Assembly (NCBI GenBank): GCA_025454915.1
Contig: JALONN010000004.1
Location: forward strand, 62,001-126,000
Length of the DNA stretch: 64,000 nucleotides
DNA from: Raineya sp.
GTDB taxonomy: Bacteria > Bacteroidota > Bacteroidia > Cytophagales > Thermonemataceae
Direction: 5' to 3'
Position 1 is the first letter of the stretch, and each line of letters starts with the position of its first letter. The notes below the pieces were generated by a model. That model had not been told where the DNA came from. It saw only the letters and a program-made list of their open reading frames with translations, and made no database searches. Of this stretch, positions 53,290-62,641 are shown one piece after another. The translations under genes were made by a program, and so were the position numbers.

Positions 53290-54609
53290 CTATTTTTCTA
53301 ACCATTTTTCTACAAAATCTATGAGTTCTTTTTCAGTACTGGCAGTCATATTAAGCAGATAATATGGTTTTCCTGTTTTCAACCACTGCCAACGCCAATC
53401 CCAAAGATGTATTGACTGGTTTTCTCCATTATCCATCCACCATGCTGTGTATAGTTGAGCATTCTCTTTTTTTAAAATTCCCAGCCAAACATCTGTATTT
53501 TTTACTTTTGCTTTTTTTACTTGTTGAAAGATATAACCACTTCCTTTCCAGCATATTAAGGGACTATGCTCTATACTATAAAAATTCTTGAGAAGTTTCT
53601 GATACACTAATATTTTGTCATCACTAAACTGAATAATATCATTAGGTAATTGTTTTTTTTGTAACTGAGGTATCTCTAAAACGATTTTTTGTTGCTTTAC
53701 TAAGGTTTCAGGCTGTTTTTGTAAAAAAAGTATCATGAAAAACAGGCATGATAAACTTCCTCCAAATATAATCTGCTGTTTTCTTGAAGATTGCGAGTTT
53801 CTATTTATAAGTTCTTTATTTACAATTGTTTCGTTTCTGAAAATCCATTTTATTACCATTCCAGTGGGTAATATAATATAAAGTAATACAGATGCTATGC
53901 CTATTGCTTCGTGTAAAGGGTTTTCTGGTGGAATCTTTAAGAAAACTAGCAGTAAAATTCTAACAAAATTAGCAAAGATATTTAGAAAAAATACCCCTAA
54001 AAAAATAACAGACAAGAACTTCCATGATAACTGCTTTTGGAGTTTTTTCTCTACAAAGGCTAAAAGAATCCAACTGAATAGATAAGCTAAGGAGAACAAT
54101 CTTAATCCCATACAGGCTTCATCTACTGTAAAATGTTTACCTTTTACAACAACAACATTCCCTTCTGCAAAAGCTTTTAAGCCTAAATTATTAAATGTTA
54201 AAGCAGTAGCTTCTGAAATTCCTATTTTGAGTGGAAAGCTCCATACTGAAAACAGATAATCGAAAAGTGGGGAGGCTATAACAGGTAACAATGCCCATAA
54301 TTTACTGGTTTTGCCTAAAAATACTTCTATCCACAAAATACCTCCATATACCCACGCAAAGTAGAAAAAAGTACGAACCTGAAGTGTTATTCCTAATATT
54401 ATAAAAATCAGGATTATTGGTATGTATCTATAAGAAACCTGCTCTCTAGTGGTAATTCCTAAAGGAGCTATACACAGAACCACTATTGAAAGATTCGATA
54501 ATAGAAGAATCTGATTTGCATATGCATATATACCTACCAATCCCCAAAACAACAAGAGTATCCATTGTATTCTATCCTTATTGAAAGTCTGTAAACCTGA
54601 AATATTCAT
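53290..54609 (-). CDS. xrtN: Exosortase N
   Basis: This is a 439-residue membrane protease/transpeptidase of the exosortase family, predicted to recognise a C-terminal sorting signal. It has about eight transmembrane helices. The catalytic set of the family is present: C166 (VDEACMGLR), R217 (ANFVRILLLV) and H233 (PLHEAIGIAS). A soluble C-terminal domain of about 150 residues (from about 280) follows, as in EpsI-like exosortase fusions. The next gene downstream encodes a protein ending in a matching VPEP-type signal. Family name follows from this pairing; the biochemical reaction has not, to my knowledge, been shown. Confidence 0.85.
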   Translation of the reverse strand: MNISGLQTFNKDRIQWILLLFWGLVGIYAYANQILLLSNLSIVVLCIAPLGITTREQVSYRYIPIILIFIILGITLQVRTFFYFAWVYGGILWIEVFLGKTSKLWALLPVIASPLFDYLFSVWSFPLKIGISEATALTFNNLGLKAFAEGNVVVVKGKHFTVDEACMGLRLFSLAYLFSWILLAFVEKKLQKQLSWKFLSVIFLGVFFLNIFANFVRILLLVFLKIPPENPLHEAIGIASVLLYIILPTGMVIKWIFRNETIVNKELINRNSQSSRKQQIIFGGSLSCLFFMILFLQKQPETLVKQQKIVLEIPQLQKKQLPNDIIQFSDDKILVYQKLLKNFYSIEHSPLICWKGSGYIFQQVKKAKVKNTDVWLGILKKENAQLYTAWWMDNGENQSIHLWDWRWQWLKTGKPYYLLNMTASTEKELIDFVEKWLEK

Positions 54610-54667
54610 GATTTATTTTCTAATCCCAAATCAATCTTTTTTGGGTATATTTTAATATCCTTTTTTA

Positions 54668-57211
54668 TTAAAACCTGAAACCTTTTTTGTAGAAAACCCA
54701 AACACTGAATACCAATATTATAATTAAAGCCCATTCGTGAGGCTCTGGCACAGCACCAGCATTTTTAAGGCTTGCATTTTCTAAACTATTTTTACTTTTT
54801 TGAATATCAAAACGTTTGTAATCTTCTTGTGTTTCTAAAACTATCAGACTTGAAAGTGGTGATACGATATAAGCTGTTTGAGCTTGTTTCAGCAAATCTT
54901 CTCTGATGTGTTGTTCACTAAAAAAATCCTTCCCTATTTTTCTCATCAGGTCATTGTAGGCAAAAAGTCTGAGTAAATGGTCTGGAGCATCCGAAGTAAC
55001 TTTTTTTGTTGTATCAGCTTGTTTTTCTGTAATTTTGATTTGAGCATTTTCTAATACAACAGTTTGTTCATTTTCCTGATAATGAACAACTTCTTCATTT
55101 TTCAACTGTTTGATAAAACCTTCTAAGCTATTTTCTTCTACAATCAGGACTCGTAATTCTTTCAATGTTTTCAGGTAGGGTGTCAAATCATTATTCAAGT
55201 TCCAATATCGAATTGGTTGTTTTAACTCTCCTAAAAATACTTTTAAATTCTTTCCAAAAGTTTCATTTTTAACATCATTGATGTTAGGTGATACAGCTCC
55301 AGATTTACCTATTACTATGGTATTTTCTGTTTCAGGGAGTTTCTGAAAAGCGAACATACTGAATTTATCTTGATGTAAACTTTCAAATACACTTTCAGCA
55401 TTTTGAGATGTAATCTGCACAGGTTCAGGATTGAGAGTAAAAACTTTTTTGCCTTTGGTTGCCTCCAAAATAGATTCATATTCTTCTTTTGTCCACAAGC
55501 TGTTAACATCCAGATAAACACTTTTAATAGTATGCGTTGTAAGACGTTTCTCATAAGGACTTAACTCATAACTTTTCCCATTAAACGCAAATTGTGTTGT
55601 TTTAAGGGACTTTTCGGGCACTTCTAACTCCCAAGAGCCTTTAAAATCACCTTCATATTCTAAGTTCTGACCTTCAGACTTCAAGAAAGAAGCATTTTGA
55701 ATAAAATTCTTACCATTAAGAATTCTGATAAATTCTTTTGTATCATGGAGTTTTGTACCTTTAAAGTAAATACTTTGATACATCAAGCCTTTGTGATTTT
55801 TCTTAAGAGGAGTAGTAATCCCAATTTTAAATTGCCTTTTTTGTTGAGGAGTACAAGGAAAAACACGAACTGTAACGCTGTTTCCCTCTTGCCAGTGTAC
55901 TAAAGCAGGATCTCTGACCTCAACTCCCACTATAGATTTATAAGCTGAATCTGCTTTACTTTTAGAGGTTAAATATCCTTTTTCTTCTTTTCCATTAATC
56001 CATAAAGACAAAGATGTCACTACTCCCCCTTCAGGCAGATAAAACGTATAAAGGGCTTCTTGTGTAGATGTACGCAGATTTCCTTCTGAGTTATTTTCAA
56101 TTTGGAATGTTTTCTCTGTATATGCCAGTCTGTATTCAGGATAAAGTTCTACTTGAGTAACTATTTGGCTTGTCTGAAGATTCTCTCCAGTCCAGAGACG
56201 TTGTTCAGTATGATGCCTTTTATCGTGAATAGATTCGAGTATTTTACGGCTTTCATGTTCGTCTAAAGCATGTTTGGATGTTGTTAAATCCAAAATAACC
56301 AAGATTGGATTATGGCGTCTCTCAAAACCATCAGAGAAGTTCAAAGAAAACCCTCTAGCCCAGTCTTGTCGTACAAAAAAGAATTCTTTTTTCAGGATTT
56401 GTTCTGTGAACCAATCATTATCGAGTCTTTGAGCAACTTTTACCCATGTAGGTTTATCATCTTTAGGCTCTAAAGTGGTTTTTACAAATTGCTGATTACT
56501 TATCTTAGTGATATAGTTATATTTTACAGAAAATATACTTACAAAAACTATTAGAGATAAAAATGGCACTAAAAAACCTCCTAACATTGTGTAAGCAAGT
56601 TCTTTCTGATTATTTTGATAAGATTTATAACCTACTAAAAAAACCTGAAGAGCAAGCCCCAATGGAACAAATGTATGTAGAGATAATCCCATTATCCAGA
56701 AAGTAGCCAGTGAAAGAGGATAGAGAGGTAGTAAATAAAATGCAAAATATACAAACATCATAGAGCCTACCCCCATCCATGCATATAATACATATAAAAG
56801 AAATTTAGGTAATAATGAACGAAAGGCATACGCTATACAGCTTACAACTGCCCCTAATGTATAATAACCAGCCCAGTCCTCAAGTTCCTCAAATACTCTC
56901 ACATCAATATTCAATGCAAAACAACTTACCGTTGCCATAGAAGCCCATAAAAATATATATTCTTGAGGTATTTTTCCTAACCGAAACTTATAATTGACTG
57001 CTAAGGCTATCCCGTAGCCTACCATTATTACATATATCCCTAAAATATAGTTGGATGTTGCAGGTCGAAAGATGTTTCTATCCTGAATTTGTCCTGAAAA
57101 AAATAGCACACTTGCACTTAATAGAAGAAGCCCTAATCCTACCAAGAACAATGTATCTTTATAGTAAATAGGGCTTTCTTTTTTACTTTTTAAATTAATT
57201 GGAGAGGTCAT
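54668..57211 (-). CDS. XrtN-associated VIT-domain protein with C-terminal sorting signal
   Basis: This is an 847-residue protein. An N-terminal block of about eight transmembrane helices (residues 18-230) precedes a soluble region with a VIT-like domain (about 350-460: LAYTEKTFQIENNSEG ... LPEGGVVTSLSLWINGKEEKG ... RDPALVHWQEGNSVTVRVFP). The C terminus AVPEPHEWALIIILVFSVWVFYKKGFRF has the VPEP signal, one hydrophobic helix and a basic end, the tripartite layout of exosortase substrates. It lies 58 bp upstream of xrtN in the same direction, so it is the likely dedicated substrate. No von Willebrand A domain is evident. Confidence 0.82.
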   Translation of the reverse strand: MTSPINLKSKKESPIYYKDTLFLVGLGLLLLSASVLFFSGQIQDRNIFRPATSNYILGIYVIMVGYGIALAVNYKFRLGKIPQEYIFLWASMATVSCFALNIDVRVFEELEDWAGYYTLGAVVSCIAYAFRSLLPKFLLYVLYAWMGVGSMMFVYFAFYLLPLYPLSLATFWIMGLSLHTFVPLGLALQVFLVGYKSYQNNQKELAYTMLGGFLVPFLSLIVFVSIFSVKYNYITKISNQQFVKTTLEPKDDKPTWVKVAQRLDNDWFTEQILKKEFFFVRQDWARGFSLNFSDGFERRHNPILVILDLTTSKHALDEHESRKILESIHDKRHHTEQRLWTGENLQTSQIVTQVELYPEYRLAYTEKTFQIENNSEGNLRTSTQEALYTFYLPEGGVVTSLSLWINGKEEKGYLTSKSKADSAYKSIVGVEVRDPALVHWQEGNSVTVRVFPCTPQQKRQFKIGITTPLKKNHKGLMYQSIYFKGTKLHDTKEFIRILNGKNFIQNASFLKSEGQNLEYEGDFKGSWELEVPEKSLKTTQFAFNGKSYELSPYEKRLTTHTIKSVYLDVNSLWTKEEYESILEATKGKKVFTLNPEPVQITSQNAESVFESLHQDKFSMFAFQKLPETENTIVIGKSGAVSPNINDVKNETFGKNLKVFLGELKQPIRYWNLNNDLTPYLKTLKELRVLIVEENSLEGFIKQLKNEEVVHYQENEQTVVLENAQIKITEKQADTTKKVTSDAPDHLLRLFAYNDLMRKIGKDFFSEQHIREDLLKQAQTAYIVSPLSSLIVLETQEDYKRFDIQKSKNSLENASLKNAGAVPEPHEWALIIILVFSVWVFYKKGFRF

Positions 57212-57382
57212 AGTTATTTTGAGATAAGATATTTCATTAACAACAAAAAAAATACCAAATAACTATTTCCTATTGTAAAAATCATGGACTTATAGCCCTT
57301 TTATGAATTTCTAAAATAAATATTTCTATTTGTGGGTTAGAATTTGTTATTTTACGCCCAAGTTCAAAAACTCTCTCATATC

Positions 57383-58069
57383 ATGAAATTCGGCGTAATA
57401 GTATTCCCTGGTTCTAACTGTGATGAAGACATGGTTTATACCCTTCAAAACCTTATGGGGCAAAAAGTGGTAAAATTATGGCATAAACAAACCTCTTTAG
57501 ATGGTTGTGACTTTGTAGTATTGCCTGGTGGTTTTTCGTATGGTGATTACCTCCGTACTGGAGCTGTAGCTCGTTTTTCTCCAATTATGAATGAGGTTGT
57601 ACGCCATGCAGAAAAAGGTGGATATGTAATGGGAGTTTGTAATGGCTTTCAAATTTTAGCAGAAGCAGGTCTGGTAGATGGTGTTTTGTTACGTAATACC
57701 AATCAAAAATATGTTTGTAGAAATATTTATTTAAAGCCTCAAACAAAAGATTCTATTATTACCAAAGATTTATCTCCCAAGAAGGCATATAAAATCCCTA
57801 TTGCTCATGGAGAAGGAAGATACTATGCCCCTAAAGATGTTATCAAGCGTTTAAATGATAATAATCAGGTTCTTTTCCGTTATTGTGATGAGAAAGGTAA
57901 TATCTCGGAAGAAGCTAATCCGAATGGTTCTTTGGAAAACATTGCTGGTATTTGTAATGCAACCAAAAATGTATTTGGCATGATGCCACACCCTGAAAGA
58001 GCTTCCGATGCTCTCTTAGGCAATACAGATGGGAGAGCATTTTTTGAATCTGTTTTAGCTCATATTTAA
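57383..58069 (+). CDS. purQ: Phosphoribosylformylglycinamidine synthase subunit PurQ
   Basis: This 228-residue class I glutamine amidotransferase supplies ammonia for the fourth step of purine synthesis. It starts MKFGVIVFPGSNCDEDM and the nucleophile is C86 (YVMGVCNGFQILAEAGL), with the catalytic pair H203/E205 in MMPHPERASD. VLPGGFSYGDYLRTGA is the small-type PurQ signature. The ATG at 57383 gives the usual N terminus. A DUF4199 gene follows after 6 bp. The matching purL is not in the window. Confidence 0.95.
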   Translation: MKFGVIVFPGSNCDEDMVYTLQNLMGQKVVKLWHKQTSLDGCDFVVLPGGFSYGDYLRTGAVARFSPIMNEVVRHAEKGGYVMGVCNGFQILAEAGLVDGVLLRNTNQKYVCRNIYLKPQTKDSIITKDLSPKKAYKIPIAHGEGRYYAPKDVIKRLNDNNQVLFRYCDEKGNISEEANPNGSLENIAGICNATKNVFGMMPHPERASDALLGNTDGRAFFESVLAHI

Positions 58070-58075
58070 AAATAA

Positions 58076-58606
58076 ATGAAACAAACATTCTTTAAAACTC
58101 TGATAGCTACTGCATTAGTCAGTAGCTTTTCTATTGCGTTATTTCTTAGTCTGACAATGGTTTTTTATAAAAACCCACTAAATAGCGTTCCAAAAAGCTT
58201 CGATTGGCTTTTTTTCTTAGGGTTTCCTATCTGGGCTATGTTGTATTATAAGTTAAAAGTAAATAATAAAACTCTTATTTTTCAGGAAGGGTTGGTTATG
58301 GGAGCCTTAGTAAGTTTTTCCATGATTTTAACAATGTTCATTTGTATATTTATTTCATACAGCATTAATCAGAATATATTAATTGAACACAGAGCTTTTT
58401 GGGTAAAAAAAATTCTTGATAAAACAGTATCTATTGAGCAGAATAAAGAAAAAGTTTTAGAAATTTACCAAAATCTTAGTATTTGGCAATATTTATTTCA
58501 GGAAATAGGTTTCAAGATGATACTTTTATTTCTGGTTTCTGTTGTAGGTGCTACAGCTTTTAGAGGTGAGCCCAAACCCGTAATCACCAAAAAAACAAAA
58601 AAATAG
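58076..58606 (+). CDS. DUF4199 family membrane protein
   Basis: This 176-residue protein has four hydrophobic helices (about 8-30, 44-60, 72-96, 148-166). The FFKTLIATALVSSFSIALFL start, GLVMGALVSFSMILTM segment and a C-terminal basic tail (EPKPVITKKTKK) match DUF4199, a Bacteroidota family of unknown function. It is 6 bp after purQ and probably co-transcribed; der follows after about 70 bp. Confidence 0.82.
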   Translation: MKQTFFKTLIATALVSSFSIALFLSLTMVFYKNPLNSVPKSFDWLFFLGFPIWAMLYYKLKVNNKTLIFQEGLVMGALVSFSMILTMFICIFISYSINQNILIEHRAFWVKKILDKTVSIEQNKEKVLEIYQNLSIWQYLFQEIGFKMILLFLVSVVGATAFRGEPKPVITKKTKK

Positions 58607-58679
58607 ACCTTTGTTTCAGAACTTTTCTGATGAAGTCCAATAAAATTTCCTAAATTTGCTGTCTTAAAACAAAAAGAAT

Positions 58680-59987
58680 ATGTCGAATATTGTAGCCATT
58701 GTAGGACGTCCTAACGTAGGCAAATCCACACTTTTTAACAGACTGACTGAATCCAAAGATGCTATTACTGATGACCAAGCAGGCGTAACACGTGATAGAC
58801 ACTATGGACTAGCAGAGTGGCTCAATAAAAATTTTACAGTTATCGACACAGGAGGATATGTTGTAGGTTCTGACGATTTATTTGAAGATGCAATCAGAAA
58901 ACAAGTGAGTATTGCCATTGAAGAAGCAAATGTAATTCTGTTTGTAGTAGATACGATGGAAGGTTTACATCCTTTAGATAAAGAGTTTGCAAAAATTTTA
59001 CGCCGTTCTAAAAAACCTGTATATGTAGTTGCAAACAAAGCTGAAACATTTGACAGAAACAATCAGGCTCATGAATTTTATGAATTAGGCTTAGATAATA
59101 TATTTCCTATTTCTGCTGAAAGTGGTAGTGGAACAGGGGATTTGTTGGATGCTGTTATTACTCATTTTGAAGAAGATGCCCCTGAGAACCCATTTGAAGG
59201 ATTGCCTCGATTTGCTATACTTGGGCGTCCAAATGTAGGAAAATCATCATTTTTAAATGCCTTAGTTGGAGAAAACAGAAGTATTGTAACAGATATAGCT
59301 GGTACTACCCGCGATTCAATTGATACCCACTACAATCTTTTTGGAAAAGAGTTTATTCTTACAGATACGGCTGGCTTACGTAAAAAAACCAAAGTAAAAG
59401 ATAGTATTGAGTTTTACTCTGTGATGCGTTCTTTGAGAAGTTTAGAAGAATGTGATGTTTGTGTAATGTTGATAGACGCAACACAAGGACTTGAATCTCA
59501 AGATGTTAATATTTTACGTCTTGCAGAGAAGTCCAAAAAAGGTATGATTCTGATGGTTAATAAATGGGATTTAGTCCAAAAAGATACCAAAACAGCTAAA
59601 TTATTTGAGGATGCTATTCGTAAGAAATTAGCTCCTATGGATTACATTCCTATTATTTTTACATCTGTAGTTGAGAAAAAACGTATTTTTCAGGCAGTAG
59701 AAAGAGCCGTAGAGGTGTATGAAAACCGTAAAAGACGTATTTCTACTTCACAACTCAATGAAGTGATGTTGGAAGTTATTGAAAAATATCCACCTCCATT
59801 TATCAAAGGGAAATATGTAAAAATAAAGTATGTAACACAATTACCTACACATACCCCTACTTTTGCCTTTTTCTGTAATTTACCGCAATATGTACAAGAG
59901 TCATATCAACGTTATTTAGAAAATCAGCTTCGTAAACATTTTGATTTTGAGGGTGTTCCTTTACAGTTATTCTTTAGAAAAAAATAA
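58680..59987 (+). CDS. der: Ribosome biogenesis GTPase Der
   Basis: This is a 435-residue double GTPase needed for 50S subunit assembly. G1 of the first domain is GRPNVGKSTLFNRL and of the second is GRPNVGKSSFLNAL. The DTGG / DTAGL G3, NKAE and NKWD G4 motifs and a C-terminal KH domain (KYPPPFIKGKYVKIKYVTQLPTHTPTFAFFCN) complete it. Length is normal. A -7-like TAAATTTG (58651-58658) lies 21 nt before the ATG, without a clear -33 box. Confidence 0.97.
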   Translation: MSNIVAIVGRPNVGKSTLFNRLTESKDAITDDQAGVTRDRHYGLAEWLNKNFTVIDTGGYVVGSDDLFEDAIRKQVSIAIEEANVILFVVDTMEGLHPLDKEFAKILRRSKKPVYVVANKAETFDRNNQAHEFYELGLDNIFPISAESGSGTGDLLDAVITHFEEDAPENPFEGLPRFAILGRPNVGKSSFLNALVGENRSIVTDIAGTTRDSIDTHYNLFGKEFILTDTAGLRKKTKVKDSIEFYSVMRSLRSLEECDVCVMLIDATQGLESQDVNILRLAEKSKKGMILMVNKWDLVQKDTKTAKLFEDAIRKKLAPMDYIPIIFTSVVEKKRIFQAVERAVEVYENRKRRISTSQLNEVMLEVIEKYPPPFIKGKYVKIKYVTQLPTHTPTFAFFCNLPQYVQESYQRYLENQLRKHFDFEGVPLQLFFRKK

Positions 59988-60013
59988 GAGCTATTAGAAA
60001 ATAGCTCTTATTT
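59982..60013 (+). terminator. der terminator
   Basis: A 13-bp stem AAATAAGAGCTAT/ATAGCTCTTATTT with a 6-nt loop that includes the stop codon in its left arm. Confidence 0.8.
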
Positions 60014-60035
60014 AAAATTGTGCCGCTTAGATAAT

Positions 60036-60962
60036 TTATTCGCAAGTAGCACGAAATAATGGTTTTGAAGCTATTTCAAATTCCTTCTTAACCTTTTCAT
60101 CAACCACTATTTCTAAATATTTATACAAAAAGGCATCTCTGTTATAAGCATCTTGTAGTTTCTCGTTTTCTTCATTAGGTTTGTACGCAAACTTATGACA
60201 ATAAGCATTTTTATTTTTATCAAATGTATATTGCTCTTCGACCTCTGTGTCATATTTATCAAAATTATTGTACAAGTGATTCACATATAAATAGTTCCGA
60301 TTCGCATCAATAGATTTTTGTATTTCTACAATATAACTTTTTTCTTCCTCATCTATCATTTTTAAAGACTTCTTTTTCATCACTTTACCCTGATTGTCTA
60401 TCAAGCCTTGTGGTGTTATTTGAAACGTAAATGGCTTATAAATATCTCTACTATGATGATAAATAGCTATAAAATCATTGGCATTATTCTTCACCTGAAA
60501 TTTGTATATTTCTTTGATTGTAGCCAAAGAAATTGACTCTGTTTTTTGAGAGAAACTAGCCACATTAGGATAGGAAAGGCAATTCGCATTTTCATTGAAA
60601 ACAGGAGTAAAAACAGTTTCTTCGTTTATCTGAATAAAACTCCTTGATTCAAAATTTTGGAACATTATTTTAGCTCCTGATTTAATCGTAGGGTTATATC
60701 TACCATAAATTTTAAATGTTGGAGGCTTGGTAGGAGATAAGATTAATACATTTTTTTCATTGATTTCCCATTTTCCATAGATAATAGTTGCATAAGCAAT
60801 AATTACAAAATGATGGTTTTCTAAAATATAATAATTTGCTCCGCCAACATTTCCTCCTCCTGTTGATCCAGATTCATGATAAACCCCTATTACATCCATT
60901 TTTTGTTGTGAAAAAACTTCTAATGAACTTATGAATATAAGTATTCCAATAAGATATTTCAT
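60036..60962 (-). CDS. Secreted hypothetical protein
   Basis: This 308-residue protein has a signal peptide (MKYLIGILIFISSLEVFSQ). Residues 27-47 contain GVYHESGSTGGGNVGGANYY, then a stranded region with KWEINEKNVLILSPTKPPTFKIYG and SRSFIQINEETVFTP. No family was recognised, and no cysteine-rich or catalytic motif is present apart from two isolated Cys. It is the last gene of a four-gene leftward unit, 14 bp after the MpaB-like gene. Confidence 0.7.
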   Translation of the reverse strand: MKYLIGILIFISSLEVFSQQKMDVIGVYHESGSTGGGNVGGANYYILENHHFVIIAYATIIYGKWEINEKNVLILSPTKPPTFKIYGRYNPTIKSGAKIMFQNFESRSFIQINEETVFTPVFNENANCLSYPNVASFSQKTESISLATIKEIYKFQVKNNANDFIAIYHHSRDIYKPFTFQITPQGLIDNQGKVMKKKSLKMIDEEEKSYIVEIQKSIDANRNYLYVNHLYNNFDKYDTEVEEQYTFDKNKNAYCHKFAYKPNEENEKLQDAYNRDAFLYKYLEIVVDEKVKKEFEIASKPLFRATCE

Positions 60963-60976
60963 AATTATATCATTTA

Positions 60977-61963
60977 TTACTTTGAGCTAGTACCTGAGAG
61001 AAATATATTAGAGAACAAATTGAATGATAATTTCAGAGAAGTGGCATTTGATACTTTAGAAGGTGGTAAATCCAGCATATCAGCAATGTTTTTACCTAAT
61101 AAAAAACGCATTTGGTCTATCAGATAAGGTGCTATCCAATTGGTTGTATTCTGATTTCTATAAACATTAATAAGAGCCTTTGTTAACTCTTTACCTTCAG
61201 GACTTGGTCTAAATTCTTTTTCTGCAATCATTTTATCAAGCCAATAGGCTTCTTGCATAGTATTGGGTAAAAACCTTTCATCTACTCCCAATAATGCCCC
61301 TATTACATTCCACAAATGTAAGAAGTTATCAGCTTCTGTTTGAGTAAACGAGATACCCAGTTTTCGCATTCCACGTAACACCACATATGAAAAACTAAGG
61401 TTTGTACCTGCCATATCCTCCTGATTAACTGGCAAGTCCCATTCTGGATTCCAAGATGAGTTATTTTTAACAAGGCTACGAGCTATGGCATGTAAAAGTC
61501 TTATCTTTAATATTCTTATTTTCCATTCATTTGTATTTATTTCATCAAATACACTTACATTCATTACAAAATCACCTGTTTCTTTCAGGCGTTTGTAAGT
61601 ATCATTTTTGAGTCTTTGAGATAAATATAATACCTGAACACCTTTTTGAGCTGCGTAACAATATGGCAATGAAAGTGTTCCCAAAAGAAATAAAATGACT
61701 TTTTCATGCTTTTTGTAGAATCTTGTACCATTTTTTATTTTATAATCATCTAGCCATACAGGTATTTCTATTTCATCAAAAAAAGATATTAAGGATTGAT
61801 TCATAGACACAGGACACTCATCTGTAGAATTATTAAGCCATTTCATTAAGAGATGAATATCCTGATAATGAGACTCTTTTAGTAAATGTGTGATAAATAT
61901 ATCTGCTTTACTATCTGCGATATATCTGGCTTGTTCTAAGATTTTCTTATCAAATTTTTTCAT
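60977..61963 (-). CDS. MpaB/Lcp-like (DUF2236) oxygenase family protein
   Basis: This 328-residue predicted helical heme-binding oxygenase is related to mycophenolate MpaB and latex-clearing protein Lcp. Family traits are the central RLLHAIARSLV, the NQEDMAGTNLSFSYVVLRGMRKLGISFTQTEADNFLHLWNVIGALLGV region and a C-terminal helix pair. No signal peptide is seen. The substrate and even activity are unknown. It overlaps nothing but lies 1 bp after the 4HB_MCP gene and 14 bp before the secreted protein gene. Confidence 0.8.
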   Translation of the reverse strand: MKKFDKKILEQARYIADSKADIFITHLLKESHYQDIHLLMKWLNNSTDECPVSMNQSLISFFDEIEIPVWLDDYKIKNGTRFYKKHEKVILFLLGTLSLPYCYAAQKGVQVLYLSQRLKNDTYKRLKETGDFVMNVSVFDEINTNEWKIRILKIRLLHAIARSLVKNNSSWNPEWDLPVNQEDMAGTNLSFSYVVLRGMRKLGISFTQTEADNFLHLWNVIGALLGVDERFLPNTMQEAYWLDKMIAEKEFRPSPEGKELTKALINVYRNQNTTNWIAPYLIDQMRFLLGKNIADMLDLPPSKVSNATSLKLSFNLFSNIFLSGTSSK

Positions 61964-61964
61964 T

Positions 61965-62621
61965 CTAACTCTGACTCATATACACAAACCCTAACCAACC
62001 TGCCATTACAATAAATACCACCAAAATTATTCCCATAGAAAGATACAATGCTAATCGAATAGCTCTTGCTTCTGATAATGAGTCATCTCGGAGTTCTTGC
62101 CCGATTTTTAGCTGTATATTTGTCATTTTATGAATAGGTTCTATCATGTTTCTAAATTCCTCTGATGACTCTTTGGAGAACAGCGTTTTTGCTCCTTCCA
62201 TATCTGTTTTAGCGAGCATGATTATTTCTTTTTCAAGATGTCTATATTTAGATATTTCTGTTCTATAAACTAGCAAATTCTTGTTCTCATCATCAACCAA
62301 ATGACTTTCCGAATATTTAGCAATGAGAGAGTCTATTTTTTTATTATTTCTACCAATTCCTTCTATGAGTTGTATTTGAATTGCTAACTCATCAGTATTC
62401 AAACATTCCTCCAAAAAAAGACGATTTTCGTATAATTTTTCAGTAATTTGAGCCATTTCAACAGCTGGATAAAGCCTATCATAATATAAGGCATTTACGT
62501 CTTCTGCCATACGATTGATACCAGTAATCCCAACCAAAGAAACCACCATAATAATAATAATAACCCCTGTAAATGCTCCAAATACTTGTTTTCGGATACT
62601 CGTTGTTTTGTACCAAGCCAT
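61965..62621 (-). CDS. 4HB_MCP-type sensor domain protein without output domain
   Basis: This 218-residue protein has a transmembrane helix at about 13-35, a four-helix-bundle periplasmic domain (MNRMAEDVNALYYDRLYPAVEMAQITEKLYENRLFLEECL ... typical of 4HB_MCP_1) and a second helix at about 190-212. It then ends at once, lacking HAMP and any kinase, methyl-accepting or cyclase module. It may work through a partner protein. It lies 20 bp after the YyaL-like gene and 1 bp before the MpaB-like gene. Confidence 0.78.
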   Translation of the reverse strand: MAWYKTTSIRKQVFGAFTGVIIIIMVVSLVGITGINRMAEDVNALYYDRLYPAVEMAQITEKLYENRLFLEECLNTDELAIQIQLIEGIGRNNKKIDSLIAKYSESHLVDDENKNLLVYRTEISKYRHLEKEIIMLAKTDMEGAKTLFSKESSEEFRNMIEPIHKMTNIQLKIGQELRDDSLSEARAIRLALYLSMGIILVVFIVMAGWLGFVYMSQS

Positions 62622-62641
62622 TTTATAAAAAATTAGTAGTT

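Noticed and set aside
54668..57211. T9SS sorting signal on the VIT-domain protein
   Set aside because: The tail is a VPEP motif plus hydrophobic helix and basic end; there is no beta-rich CTD with the YPNP-type opening.
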